Assembly: GCF_014534645.1 (NCBI RefSeq)
Contig: NZ_JACVQF010000224.1
Span: 62,001 to 126,000 of the forward strand
Direction: 5' to 3'
DNA length: 64,000 nt
Source of the DNA: Streptomyces griseicoloratus
GTDB taxonomy: Bacteria > Actinomycetota > Actinomycetes > Streptomycetales > Streptomycetaceae
In this document: one piece after another, positions 42,445 through 51,259 of the stretch
Layout of the letters: each line of letters starts with the position of its first letter
How positions within the stretch are numbered: position 1 is the first letter of the stretch
Translations under genes and position numbers: made by a program
The notes under the pieces: model-generated
What the model was told of the DNA's origin: nothing
The model's input: the letters and a program-made list of their open reading frames with translations, nothing else
Database searches by the model: none

Positions 42445-43299
42445 TCAGCGCTGCCCGTTCGCCGCGCCGATCAGCTCGGAGACCTTCACGAAGCGGAAGC
42501 CCTCGCGGCGCAGCCCGGGCACGATCGTCCGTACCGCCCGCTCGGTCACCGGGGCCGCGCTGCGGGTGCAGTGCAGGACGACGACCGATCCCGGCCGTAC
42601 GCCCTCCAGCACCTGCCGGGCGACGGCGTCCGCGTCGGTCGCGAACGCGTCCCCGCTCACCACGTCCCACTGCACGGCGGTGACGCCGGCCGCGGCCAGC
42701 TCCCTGAGGGCGGCGCGGTCGTAACAGCCGCCGGGGAAGCGGAAGTACGGCTTCGGATCGGGGACCCCGGCCTTGCGGAACGCGGCGTACGCCCGCTCCA
42801 CGTCCGACCGCATCCGTTCCCGCGGCACGGTCGGCAGGCCGTAGCAGTCGTCGGTGAACGCGTAGTGGCTGTAGGAGTGGTTCGCGACCTCGAAGCCGGG
42901 GTCGCGGCCGATGGAGCGGGCCTGGTCCGGGTACTCCTCGGCCCACCGGCCCGTCATGAACACCGTGGCCGGCACCCTCAGCCGCCGCAGCGTCGCGATG
43001 AGCGGCGGATTGTCGAACCGCTCGCCCGCCGCCGCCCGCGGCCCCTGGTCGGCGGTCATGTCGGCGTCGAAGGTGAGGGCGACGGTCTTGCCCCGGGTGC
43101 GCGGACCGTGGGCGAAGACGGGGGTGAGACCTCCCGGGCCGGGCGCGACCGTGGGCGCCCGGGGCGGGGCGGGGGAGGGGGCGGCGGAAGTGGCCGAGGG
43201 GGCCGGGCGCGGCGCCTGGGCCGTACGGGTGCTGCCGCAGGCGGCGAGGGCGGCGGTCAGGGCACACAGGGCGGTCACACGTCGGACATGAGGGATCAC
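42445..43299 (-). CDS. Polysaccharide deacetylase (CE4/NodB) lipoprotein
   Basis: A 284-residue protein with a lipoprotein signal (RRVTALCALTAALAACGS) and a Pro/Ala-rich spacer. The NodB domain shows VALTFDADMT (catalytic Asp and metal Asp), the metal-binding NHSYSH, a DYF-type RFPGGCYD, and the VVLHC motif near the C-terminus. It removes acetyl or formyl groups from sugar polymers such as peptidoglycan or chitin, outside the membrane. The GTG start follows TACGTT by six bases with no ribosome site, so it is probably leaderless. Confidence 0.9.
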   Translation of the reverse strand: MIPHVRRVTALCALTAALAACGSTRTAQAPRPAPSATSAAPSPAPPRAPTVAPGPGGLTPVFAHGPRTRGKTVALTFDADMTADQGPRAAAGERFDNPPLIATLRRLRVPATVFMTGRWAEEYPDQARSIGRDPGFEVANHSYSHYAFTDDCYGLPTVPRERMRSDVERAYAAFRKAGVPDPKPYFRFPGGCYDRAALRELAAAGVTAVQWDVVSGDAFATDADAVARQVLEGVRPGSVVVLHCTRSAAPVTERAVRTIVPGLRREGFRFVKVSELIGAANGQR

Positions 43300-43353
43300 C
43301 GGACGAACGTATGAGCCGGTGGTTCGGTACGTATGACCATGTGTGGTGACGTG

Positions 43354-43375
43354 CCCGGGGAGTCACCCTCCCGGG
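43354..43375 (-). terminator. Hairpin abutting the FAD-Rieske gene stop
   Basis: CCCGGGGAG, five bases, then CTCCCGGG: an 8-bp stem with one bulge immediately after the stop codon. Confidence 0.6.
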
Positions 43376-44902
43376 TCAGATGTCGCGCTGCTCCAGCGGC
43401 TTCGTGGCCGGCCCCTGGACGACGTGCCCGTCCGTGCCGAACCGGGAGCCGTGGCACGGGCACTCCCAGGCGCGTTCGGCGGCGTTGAAGCCGACCAGGC
43501 AGCCCAGGTGGGTGCAGCGCGCCGAGACGGCGTGCAGGGCCCCGGCGTCGTCCCGGTAGACCGCGAGCCGCTCACCGCCGACCCGGACGACGGCGCCCTC
43601 GCCGGGCGGCAGGGCGTCCACGGGCGGCGTGGGCCTGAGCCGGTCGCCGACGAAGTGCCGGGCGACCTCCGCCTGCGTCTTCAGGAACGCCGGCGCCTCG
43701 CGCACCGCCGTCAGCAGCCGGCGCGGGTCGTACAGCCCGCTCCACGCGCACTCCTCGCCGGTGATCTGCGCGGCGAGCAGCCGGCCCGCCATCATGCCGC
43801 CGCTCATGCCCCAGCCGCCGAACCCGGAGGCGACGTAGGTGTGCCGCGCACCCGGGTGCATCGGGCCCACCATCGGCACGGTGTCGGTCGGGTCGATGTC
43901 CTGCGTGGCCCAGGCGTAGGTGAGGTCGACGCCGGGGAAGTGCTCGCCCGCCCAGGCGGACAGCCGGTCGAAGCGCTCCCGGGCGTCACCGGTGCCGGGG
44001 GTGAAGTGCTCCCCGGTGACGATGAGCAGCCGGTCGCCGGAGTCACCGTCCAGGGGTGCCGTACGGACCGAGCGGGTGCCCTCGTCCGGCGTGATGTACA
44101 TGCCGTCCGGGTCGCGCTCGCCTTCGATGCGCCCGGCGACGACCAGTTCCCGGCGCGGGGAGAGCCGGGCGAACAGCAGGGCCCGGTCGAAGACCGGGTA
44201 GTGGGTGGCGACCACCACGTCCCGGGCGGTCACCGTCGCCCCCGTCCCGGCCGACACACGGCAGGGCGTGCCCTCGTGCAGTCCCTGGACGGTGGTGTGC
44301 TCGAAGATCCGCCCGCCGCGCGCCTCCAGGTCCTCGGCGAGGGCCAGCAGGTACTTGCGCGGATGGAACTGCGCCTGTCCCGTGACCCGGACCGCTCCCG
44401 CGACGGGGAACGGCAGCCCGGTCTCCGTGACGAACGACGCCGGCAGTCCCGCCTCCTTGGCCGCGGCCGCCTCCGCCCGCAGCTCGTCCGCGCGGCCCGG
44501 GTCCACGACGTAGGTGTAGGCGCTGCGGGTTTCCCAGTCGCAGTCGACGCCCAGCTCGGCCACGATCCCGGCGGCGTGCTCGATCGCCTCGCTCTGCGAA
44601 CGGGCGTACAGCCGGGCGCCCTCGGCGCCCCGTGTCCGGCGCAGCTTGTCGTAGATCAGCGTGTGCAGGGCGGTCACCTTGGCGGTGGTGTGGCCGGTGA
44701 CGCCGGCGGCGACCCGTCCGGCCTCCAGCACCGCCACGCTCCGCCCCGCCCGCGCCAGCTCCCAGGCCGTGCTCAGCCCGGCCACCCCGGCGCCGATCAC
44801 GGCCACGTCGACAGCGAGGTCGTCCTCCAGCACCGGGCGGTCGGCGCCGCCCGGTGCCGTCTGGAGCCAGTACGAGCCGCTGACGTGCTGTTTCTCCGTC
44901 AT
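43376..44902 (-). CDS. FAD-dependent oxidoreductase fused to a Rieske iron-sulfur domain
   Basis: A 508-residue protein. Residues 30-380 are a D-amino-acid-oxidase-like flavoprotein (VDVAVIGAGVAGLSTAWELARAGRSVAVLEA; later HTYVASGFGGWGMSGGMMAG). The C-terminal 85 residues are a Rieske domain with CTHLGC and CPCHGSRF, giving the two Cys and two His that hold a 2Fe-2S cluster. The fusion should let electrons from the oxidised substrate leave through the cluster rather than go straight to oxygen. Related fusions occur widely in actinobacteria and Bacillus; substrates are not known. Confidence 0.9.
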   Translation of the reverse strand: MTEKQHVSGSYWLQTAPGGADRPVLEDDLAVDVAVIGAGVAGLSTAWELARAGRSVAVLEAGRVAAGVTGHTTAKVTALHTLIYDKLRRTRGAEGARLYARSQSEAIEHAAGIVAELGVDCDWETRSAYTYVVDPGRADELRAEAAAAKEAGLPASFVTETGLPFPVAGAVRVTGQAQFHPRKYLLALAEDLEARGGRIFEHTTVQGLHEGTPCRVSAGTGATVTARDVVVATHYPVFDRALLFARLSPRRELVVAGRIEGERDPDGMYITPDEGTRSVRTAPLDGDSGDRLLIVTGEHFTPGTGDARERFDRLSAWAGEHFPGVDLTYAWATQDIDPTDTVPMVGPMHPGARHTYVASGFGGWGMSGGMMAGRLLAAQITGEECAWSGLYDPRRLLTAVREAPAFLKTQAEVARHFVGDRLRPTPPVDALPPGEGAVVRVGGERLAVYRDDAGALHAVSARCTHLGCLVGFNAAERAWECPCHGSRFGTDGHVVQGPATKPLEQRDI

Positions 44903-44957
44903 GCGGCCCCGAGTACCCCGCCCGGACGGCTTCAGTGACCGGGCGGGGTGCGGCGCG

Positions 44958-46373
44958 CTACCGGCGCCAGGGGCCGGTCACCGCGAAGGTCGTCCCCGGC
45001 GTGTAGCAGTTGACGTACATGGTGTCGCCGTCGGGCGAGAAGGTGACCCCCGCGAACTCGCCCCACTCCGGTTCCTCGGCGGTGCCGATGTTCTGCCGGC
45101 CGCGGGCCATCGCGTAGACCTCGCCGCGCCGGGTCACGCCGTAGACGTGCTGGGCGCCGTCGCCGTCCTCGCAGACCATGAGGCCGCCGCTGGGCGCCAG
45201 ACAGATGTTGTCCGGCGACTCGCCGGGGAGCCGGACGTCGGTGTCCGGGCCGAAGACGATCACCAGGGTCAGGCGGCGCCCGTCCGGGTCGTAGCGCCAG
45301 ATCTGGCCGTAGTGGTCGCCCGCCGAGCCCTCCGCGCTGCGGGCGAAGGACGACACGAAGTACACGCTGCGGCCGCCCCAGTAGCAGCCCTCCAGCTTCT
45401 GCGCGTGCGTGATGCCCCCGCGCCCGAAGTCCTGGTGGCGGATGGGCGTACCGGCCGCCAGCGGGTCGGGTACGTCCACCCACTCGACGCCGCCGAAGGA
45501 GGCGCCGGTCTCCTGGATCGAGGACAGGTCGGGCACGCCGGGCACGCGCATCGCCTGCAGCCGCCCGCCCGCCCGCAGGGAGCCGGTGCCGCCGAGCGGC
45601 TTCTCGGGCAGGAACCGGTAGAAGAGGCCGAACGGCCGCTCGAACGCGTCCTCGGTCTCGTACACGACGCCCCGCCGCGGGTCCACGGCGATCGCCTCGT
45701 GCTGGAAGCGGCCCATCGCGGTCAGCGGCACCGCGCCGGTGCGGTGCGGGTCGGCCGGGTCGACCTCGAAGATGAAGCCGTGGTCCTTGGTGTAGCCGCT
45801 GGTGCCGGCCTTGTCCTCGGTCTCCTCGCAGGTCAGCCAGGTGTGCCAGGGGGTGGGGCCGCCCGCGCAGTTGACGGCCGTACCGGCGATCGCGACCCGC
45901 TCGTCCAGGACGCGGTTGCGCGAGTCCAGCGTCAGGGCCGTACAGCCGCCCTTGCCGGCCGGGTCGTAGGTCAGGCCCTCCACCGTGGGCACGGGGACTC
46001 TGCCGCTCGCGCGGTTCTCGTGGTTGCGGACGAGGTGGACCCGGCCGTGCCGGCCCGGGAAGGCCGACATGCCGTCGTGGTTGGACGGGACCGGGCCCTC
46101 GCCGGAGCGCAGCCGGTCGCCCTCGCGGGACAGGACCCGGTAGCGGAAGCCCGCGGGCAGGTCGAGCAGTCCGTCGGGGTCGGGGACCAGCGGACCGTAG
46201 CCGCTGTGGCCCAGGGGCTGCGCGGCGGCCGTGCCCGCGAAGAGTTCGGAGAGGCTTCCGGCGAAGGCGATCGAGACACCCAGGGCGCCGGTGCGGGCGA
46301 GCACCTGACGCCGTGTCGCACCGCCGTCGGCGGAGCTGCTGTCGGACAGGGTCCCGGGCGTGTTCTCGGGCAT
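44958..46373 (-). CDS. PhoX-like (DUF839) Tat-exported phosphatase
   Basis: A 471-residue protein. A twin-arginine signal is present (ATRRQVLARTGALGVSIAFAGSL). The mature protein has DUF839/PhoX features: VPSNHDGMSAF, VHLVRNHEN, TWLTCEETED, GRFQHEAIAVDPRRGVVYETED and ITHAQKLEGCYWGG, with the Glu, Asp and Cys used for calcium and iron in PhoX. PhoX enzymes release phosphate from organic esters outside the cell when phosphate is low. The gene follows the SPFH gene after 90 bp. Exact activity is uncertain because several DUF839 members are not phosphatases. Confidence 0.82.
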   Translation of the reverse strand: MPENTPGTLSDSSSADGGATRRQVLARTGALGVSIAFAGSLSELFAGTAAAQPLGHSGYGPLVPDPDGLLDLPAGFRYRVLSREGDRLRSGEGPVPSNHDGMSAFPGRHGRVHLVRNHENRASGRVPVPTVEGLTYDPAGKGGCTALTLDSRNRVLDERVAIAGTAVNCAGGPTPWHTWLTCEETEDKAGTSGYTKDHGFIFEVDPADPHRTGAVPLTAMGRFQHEAIAVDPRRGVVYETEDAFERPFGLFYRFLPEKPLGGTGSLRAGGRLQAMRVPGVPDLSSIQETGASFGGVEWVDVPDPLAAGTPIRHQDFGRGGITHAQKLEGCYWGGRSVYFVSSFARSAEGSAGDHYGQIWRYDPDGRRLTLVIVFGPDTDVRLPGESPDNICLAPSGGLMVCEDGDGAQHVYGVTRRGEVYAMARGRQNIGTAEEPEWGEFAGVTFSPDGDTMYVNCYTPGTTFAVTGPWRR

Positions 46374-46447
46374 GGGGCGACCTTCCTGCTGGCGGACAGG
46401 GACGGTGACCCCGATGTGTTTATCACCTGGTACGGGCCTCGGGAACC

Positions 46448-46464
46448 ACGCGTGCTACACGCGT
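46448..46464 (-). terminator. Short hairpin at the SPFH gene stop
   Basis: ACGCGTG, CTA, CACGCGT: a perfect 7-bp stem overlapping the SPFH stop codon, upstream of the PhoX-like gene. It may reduce read-through. Confidence 0.4.
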
Positions 46465-47264
46465 CACATGCCGGCCGGCCGCTCGACGGCGTGCTCGGGC
46501 GCCGTCTGCTGCGCCTTTTCCAGGAACCGCAGCAGCTCCACCGGGAAGGGCAGCACCAGCGTGGAGTTCTTCTCGGCGGCGACCGCGACGACCGTCTGGA
46601 GAAGCCGCAGTTGCAGCGCGGCCGGCTGCTCGGACATCTGCCCGGCCGCCTCCGCGAGCTTCTTCGACGCCTGCAGCTCGGCATCGGCGTTGATGACCCG
46701 GGCCCGCCGCTCCCGGTCGGCCTCGGCCTGCCGGGCCATGGAGCGCTTCATCGTCTCCGGCAGGGACACGTCCTTGATCTCGACCCGGTCGACCTGCACG
46801 CCCCAGCCGACCGCCGGGCTGTCGATCATCAGCTCCAGGCCCTGGTTGAGCTTCTCCCGGTTCGACAGCAGGTCGTCCAGATCGCTCTTGCCGATGATCG
46901 AGCGCAGGGACGTCTGGGCCATCTGGGAGACGGCGAAGCGGTAGTCCTCGACCCGGATGAGCGCGTTGGCCGCGTCGACCACCTTGAAGTACACGACGGC
47001 GTCGACCCGCACGGTCACGTTGTCCCGCGTGATGCCCTCCTGTGCGGGCACCGGCAGCGTGACGATCTGGATGTTCACCTTGTGCAGCCGGTCCACGAAC
47101 GGGATGATCATCGTGAAACCGGGCTGGCGCACCTCGCCCGCGAGCCGTCCGAGCCGGAGGACCACCCCGCGCTCGTACTGCTTCACGACCCGCGCCGCCG
47201 AGACGACGTAGAGCAAGCCCGCGCTTCCGGCGGCGGCGACCGCGGTCAGCAGCTCGTCGAGCAT
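46464..47264 (-). CDS. SPFH/band 7 (stomatin-like) membrane protein
   Basis: A 266-residue protein; ATG at 47264 follows GAGGAGG by five bases. One N-terminal helix (LLTAVAAAGSAGLLYVVSA) is followed by a band 7 domain (VVKQYERGVVLRLGRLAGEVRQPGFTMIIPFVDRLHKVNIQ), then a charged helical stretch likely to form a coiled coil (RQAEADRERRARVINADAELQASKKLAEAA) and a C-terminal LPFPVELLRFLE. Stomatin-like proteins oligomerise at the membrane and organise microdomains or partner proteases. No NfeD partner is adjacent, unlike many bacterial members. Confidence 0.9.
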   Translation of the reverse strand: MLDELLTAVAAAGSAGLLYVVSAARVVKQYERGVVLRLGRLAGEVRQPGFTMIIPFVDRLHKVNIQIVTLPVPAQEGITRDNVTVRVDAVVYFKVVDAANALIRVEDYRFAVSQMAQTSLRSIIGKSDLDDLLSNREKLNQGLELMIDSPAVGWGVQVDRVEIKDVSLPETMKRSMARQAEADRERRARVINADAELQASKKLAEAAGQMSEQPAALQLRLLQTVVAVAAEKNSTLVLPFPVELLRFLEKAQQTAPEHAVERPAGM

Positions 47265-47401
47265 GACGACCTCCTCGCCCAGAGGTCCGTTTCGCGTCCT
47301 TGTATCACAATATGCCCGGCGCCCGGTCCGGGGCCATGCCGGAACCGGGCGCCGGGTACGGGCGGACCGTCCGCGCACGGCGGATCACCCGTTCGAGGGG
47401 G

Positions 47402-48904
47402 CTACACCGCCGTCCTCGCGGGCTCGGTCACCTTCACGGGGTCCGTGCCGCTCGCGCTGTGCCGCTCGGCCCAGTTCTCCAGCGCCGTACGGCAGGCGTG
47501 GTCCAGGTGGTGCAGCCCGGACAGGTCCAGCTCGACCGGGCGGTCCTGCGGAAGCGCCTCCAGGCTCTCCAGGATCCTCGGCAGCCGCAGGAAGGTGGCG
47601 TTGCCCGACAGGTACGCCTGGACGGGACCGGCGCCCTTGTCGACGACCTCCAGCCGGAGGTGCGACGCCTCCCAGGCGGTCTTGACGACGGACAGCGCCA
47701 GACCGATCAGCACGCCCTCGAACATGTTGACGGCGACGATCGACACGGCCGTGACCACCAGGATCACGGCCTCGCCCCGGTGCGCGCGCCACAGCGAGAC
47801 GATGCCGCGGAACGGGATCAGCTTCCAGCCCGCGTGGAGCAGGATGCCGGCCAGCGCGGGCAGCGGGATCAGCGCCAGCGCGGACGGCAGCAGCGCGGCG
47901 AACAGCAGCAGCCACACGCCGTGCAGGACCCGGGACGCCTTGGTGCGCGCCCCGGCGCCGACATTGGCGGAGCTGCGCACGATGACCGCGGTCATCGGCA
48001 GGGCGCCGAGCAGACCGCACACCGTGTTGCCCGCGCCCTGTGCCATGAGCTCCTTGTCGTACTCGGTGCGCGGACCGTTGTGCAGCCGGTCCACGGCGGC
48101 GGCGCTGAACAGGCTCTCGGCCGAGGCGATCAGGGTGAAGGCGAGGATCGTGCCGAGCATGCCGACGTCCGCCAGCCCGCCGAAGGCCTCGGAGCCGGGC
48201 GGCTGGACCGAGTCCAGCAGGCCGTTGACCTCGACGGTCGCGACCGACAGGCCGAACGCCAGGGTGAACAGCGTGGCCAGGACGACCGCGGCGAGCGCCC
48301 CGGGCACGGCCTGCGCCCGCTTCGGCAGCCGCTTCCACAGCACCATCACCGCGATCGTGCCCGCGCCGACCGCCAGCGAGGTCAGGGCCTCGGTGCTGCC
48401 CAGCGCGTCGACGACGGCACCGGGCAGCCCGAGGATCTTGTCGAGGCCGGAGGAGGGTGCCTCCAGTCCGGCCGCCGCGTACAGCTGACCGGCGATGAGC
48501 ACGAGGCCGATGCCGGCCAGCATGCCCTCGACGACCGACAGGGAGATCGCCCGGAACCAGCGCCCCAGCCGCAGGGCGCCCATGCCGAGCTGGAGCAGCC
48601 CGGCGGCCAGCACGATCACGCCGAGGGCGGGCAGCCCGTACTCCTCGACCGCGCCGAAGACCAGCACGGTCAGTCCGGCCGCGGGCCCGGACACCTGCAG
48701 GCTGCTGCCCGGCAGCATGCCGGTGACGAGGCCGCCCACGATGCCGGTGACCAGGCCCAGCTCCGCGGGGACACCGGAGGCGACGGCGACGCCCACGCAC
48801 AGCGGGAGTGCGACCAGGAACACGACGAGCGAGGCGGTGAAGTCCTGCCTCAGATGAGGAAACTTCCGCGTTTGCTGCGATATGGAGGTCATGGCGCGGC
48901 TCAC
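47402..48904 (-). CDS. SulP/SLC26 anion transporter with STAS domain
   Basis: A 500-residue protein. The GTG at 48904 overlaps the carbonic anhydrase stop (GTGA); an ATG at 48892 is the alternative. It has 10-12 membrane segments with SulP landmarks FLVALPLCVGVAVASG, GLVTGMLPGSSLQVSGPAAGL and GALPMTAVIVRSSANVGAGARTKAS. The last 80 residues are a STAS domain (PVELDLSGLHHLDHACRTALENWAE). Coupled to a beta-carbonic anhydrase, it is most likely a bicarbonate importer of the BicA kind; sulfate or another anion cannot be excluded. Confidence 0.9.
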   Translation of the reverse strand: MSRAMTSISQQTRKFPHLRQDFTASLVVFLVALPLCVGVAVASGVPAELGLVTGIVGGLVTGMLPGSSLQVSGPAAGLTVLVFGAVEEYGLPALGVIVLAAGLLQLGMGALRLGRWFRAISLSVVEGMLAGIGLVLIAGQLYAAAGLEAPSSGLDKILGLPGAVVDALGSTEALTSLAVGAGTIAVMVLWKRLPKRAQAVPGALAAVVLATLFTLAFGLSVATVEVNGLLDSVQPPGSEAFGGLADVGMLGTILAFTLIASAESLFSAAAVDRLHNGPRTEYDKELMAQGAGNTVCGLLGALPMTAVIVRSSANVGAGARTKASRVLHGVWLLLFAALLPSALALIPLPALAGILLHAGWKLIPFRGIVSLWRAHRGEAVILVVTAVSIVAVNMFEGVLIGLALSVVKTAWEASHLRLEVVDKGAGPVQAYLSGNATFLRLPRILESLEALPQDRPVELDLSGLHHLDHACRTALENWAERHSASGTDPVKVTEPARTAV

Positions 48905-49482
48905 AGGGCCTCGAAGGCGTCGGTCTGCGCGCGGTACTGGCGCACGGCCCCTGTGTGGACCCCGTAGTACCAGCCGTGCAGCCGGATCCGGCCGTCGGCC
49001 AGCCGCCGCTCGACGCACGGGTAGGACCGCAGGCGCAGCAACTGGGCGAGGACGTGGTGCTGCACGGCCTCGGCGACCGTCGGGTCGGCGGGGTCGCACG
49101 GCTTCGGTTCGTCCGCGGCGTGCGCCAGCCACTCGCGCACGGCGGGTACGGCGGTCAGGTCGTCGCCGCGCACCAGCGCGCCGACGGCACCGCAGTGGGA
49201 GTGGCCGCAGACCACGATGTCCGAGACGCCGAGCACCTGCACGGCGTACTCGATGGTGGCCGCCTCGCCGGTGGGGCGCTCGGCGGCGTACGGCGGGACG
49301 ATGTTGCCCGCGGTGCGCAGCTCGAAGAGCTCGCCGGGCCGGGCGCCCGTGATCAGGGCCGGGACGACCCGGGAGTCGGAGCAGGTGATGAACAGGACTT
49401 CGGGCGACTGGCCTTCGGCGAGCCCGGCGAACTCCTCAGGGCGCTGTCCGAACGTGCGGGCGTTGTCGATGAGGGGTTGCAT
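48901..49482 (-). CDS. Beta-class carbonic anhydrase
   Basis: A 193-residue enzyme. Zinc ligands and helpers are visible: ITCSDSRVVP (Cys34, Asp36, Arg38) and VVCGHSHCGAVGAL (His94, Cys97). It interconverts carbon dioxide and bicarbonate. AGGAGG lies 12 bases before the ATG, a longer spacing than usual. It is translationally coupled to the SulP transporter gene downstream and follows a small secreted-protein gene by 76 bp, so all three probably belong to one transcript. Confidence 0.95.
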   Translation of the reverse strand: MQPLIDNARTFGQRPEEFAGLAEGQSPEVLFITCSDSRVVPALITGARPGELFELRTAGNIVPPYAAERPTGEAATIEYAVQVLGVSDIVVCGHSHCGAVGALVRGDDLTAVPAVREWLAHAADEPKPCDPADPTVAEAVQHHVLAQLLRLRSYPCVERRLADGRIRLHGWYYGVHTGAVRQYRAQTDAFEAL

Positions 49483-49558
49483 GATGTGGTGATTCCTCCT
49501 GGCGCGCTGTGGGGGCGCGTCGGACGGGCAGGAACGGGTGGGGGGACTGCTGTGCGGA

Positions 49559-49963
49559 TCAGCAGCGGAAGACCTGAAGTGCCGCCGGGGAGTGTGCCGT
49601 CGACGGTCTCGACGGGTGCCGGTGCGCGCCGCCGGGCAGGGCCCGTTCGGGCGGGGCCTCGGCGTGCCGGCGCGCGAGCGGGCGCTCGGGGGTGTCGGGC
49701 GCGGAGGGGGCGGCGGCGCGGTGCCGGTCGCGGGTACGCAGGGGGCCGTTCGGGTTCTTGGGGGCCCCGGCGTCGTGGCAGGTGACGGTTTCACCGCGGA
49801 GGGCCGGTCCGGAAGGGTCGGCTCCGGGCAGGACGGCCTTGGCCGTGGCATCACGGCTCGTGTGCGCGGATGCGAAAGATCCGGAAGAGGTGAGGAACTG
49901 GAGGGCGAGCAGAACGGCGGCGAATAACGAAACCAGGGTCCGGGTCGTCGTGCCTCCGAACAT
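49559..49963 (-). CDS. Small secreted protein, unknown function
   Basis: A 134-residue protein; ATG at 49963 follows GGAGGGGGG. A signal peptide is clear (TLVSLFAAVLLALQFLTSSGSFASA). The mature part is rich in Arg, His and Pro with two Cys (VTCHDAG and the final VFRC) and no recognisable domain. It leads the carbonic anhydrase-SulP transcript. Its low-complexity nature makes the mature function hard to guess. Confidence 0.65.
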   Translation of the reverse strand: MFGGTTTRTLVSLFAAVLLALQFLTSSGSFASAHTSRDATAKAVLPGADPSGPALRGETVTCHDAGAPKNPNGPLRTRDRHRAAAPSAPDTPERPLARRHAEAPPERALPGGAHRHPSRPSTAHSPAALQVFRC

Positions 49964-49998
49964 GCGCCCCCCTCCAGGTGCTTCACGCCTCTGGTGCA

Positions 49999-50037
49999 TC
50001 TCTAGCGCGCACCAACGTTTGGTCAATGCTTGGTCAA
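49999..50037 (-). promoter_or_regulatory. Promoter with two 11-bp-spaced direct repeats
   Basis: On the minus strand TTGACC (50026-50021) and TAGAGA (50004-49999) are 16 bases apart, a good main-sigma promoter. The plus strand reads TTGGTCAA at 50019-50026 and again at 50030-50037, exactly 11 bases apart, overlapping the -35. Eleven-base GGTCA direct repeats resemble the units of Streptomyces PhoP boxes. Confidence 0.5.
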
Positions 50038-50140
50038 GAAGCAAGGTAACCCGGCAGACCCGTTTGCAGGGTTAACCAGGCGTTACGAGTCGAAGAGAGC
50101 CTGAAAATGGAGGGTCGGTTGGCGCGATCGGGCCCGTTTG

Positions 50141-51259
50141 TCAGCGATTGTCGACGAGGCGCGCCGCGTCGCGGGCCAGCGCGGTGAGCCGGGAGATGGC
50201 CCGGAAGTACTTCTTGCGGTACCCGCCCTTCAGCATCTCCTCGCTGAACAGCCGGTCGAAGGGCAGTCCGGAGGCCAGGACGGGCACCTCGCGGTCGTAG
50301 AGCCGGTCCGCGAGGACGACGAGCCGGAGCGCCGTCGACTGGTCCGGCACCGGGCGGACGCCGGTGAGGCACACGGCCGCGATGCCGTCGGTCAGCGCGC
50401 CGTAACGGCTGGGGTGGACGCGGGCGAGGTGGTCGAGGAGCGCCGGGAAGTCGTCCAGGGAGGCGCCGTCGGTGGCGTGCGCGGCCCGCGTCACCTCGTC
50501 GTCCGAGTACGGTGCCGGCGCCTCGGGCAGGCCGCGGTGGCGGTAGTCCTCGCCGTCGATGCGCAGGGTGCGGAAGTGGGCGGACAGGCCCTGGATCTCG
50601 CGCAGGAAGTCGGCCGCCGCGAAGCGGCCCTCGCCGAGCTTGCCCGGCAGCGTGTTGGAGGTGGCGGCGAGGGCGACGCCCGCCTCCACGAGCTTGCCGA
50701 GCAGGGTGGAGACGAGGACGGTGTCGCCGGGGTCGTCCAGCTCGAACTCGTCGATGCACAGCAGCCGGTGCCCGGACAGGGTCTGGACGGTCTGCTGGAA
50801 ACCGAGGGCGCCGACCAGGTTGGTCAGCTCCACGAAGGTGCCGAACGCCTTGCGGGACGGCTCGGCGGGGGTCGCGTGCCACAGGGAGGCCAGCAGGTGG
50901 GTCTTGCCGACGCCGTAGCCGCCGTCGAGGTAGACGCCGCGGGGGCCGGCGGGGGTCTTCGGGGCCTTGCTCCGCCCGAAGCCGAGGAAACCGCGCTTGC
51001 CGCCGGTGGCGGGGGCCCCGTCCAGTCCGGCCGCGAAGCCCTCCAGGACCCGCACGGCCTCGCTCTGGCTGGGCTGGTTCGGGTCCGGGATGTACGTGCC
51101 GAAGCGGACGGAGTCGAAGCGCGGCGGCGGCACCATCTCGGCGACCAGGCGGTCCGCGGGGACGTGCGGCTCGCGCGCGCACAGGGACAGCGGGGCCGTC
51201 CCGGCTATCGGGGCGGAGCCGGGGGCGGTGGAACCGGGGGCGGGGGAGGAGGACGACAC
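50141..51259 (-). CDS. zapE: ZapE/AFG1-like AAA ATPase
   Basis: A 372-residue ATPase, GTG start. TACCAT lies eight bases before it and no ribosome site is seen, so a leaderless message is likely. Walker A is LDGGYGVGKTHLLASLW and Walker B is LLCIDEFELDDPGDTVL; VALAATSNTLPGKLGEGRF and YDREVPVLASGLPFDRLF complete the family pattern. ZapE-type proteins associate with the division ring in E. coli and with mitochondrial protein quality control in eukaryotes. The Streptomyces role is not established. Confidence 0.88.
   Translation of the reverse strand: MSSSSPAPGSTAPGSAPIAGTAPLSLCAREPHVPADRLVAEMVPPPRFDSVRFGTYIPDPNQPSQSEAVRVLEGFAAGLDGAPATGGKRGFLGFGRSKAPKTPAGPRGVYLDGGYGVGKTHLLASLWHATPAEPSRKAFGTFVELTNLVGALGFQQTVQTLSGHRLLCIDEFELDDPGDTVLVSTLLGKLVEAGVALAATSNTLPGKLGEGRFAAADFLREIQGLSAHFRTLRIDGEDYRHRGLPEAPAPYSDDEVTRAAHATDGASLDDFPALLDHLARVHPSRYGALTDGIAAVCLTGVRPVPDQSTALRLVVLADRLYDREVPVLASGLPFDRLFSEEMLKGGYRKKYFRAISRLTALARDAARLVDNR

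Noticed and set aside
43156-43220. Repeat tract inside the deacetylase gene
   Set aside because: It encodes the Pro/Ala-rich spacer after the lipobox, normal for such lipoproteins.
46374-46463. PhoP box upstream of the PhoX-like gene
   Set aside because: Only one GGTCACC-like unit is present and the second 11-base unit does not match, so it is too weak to report.
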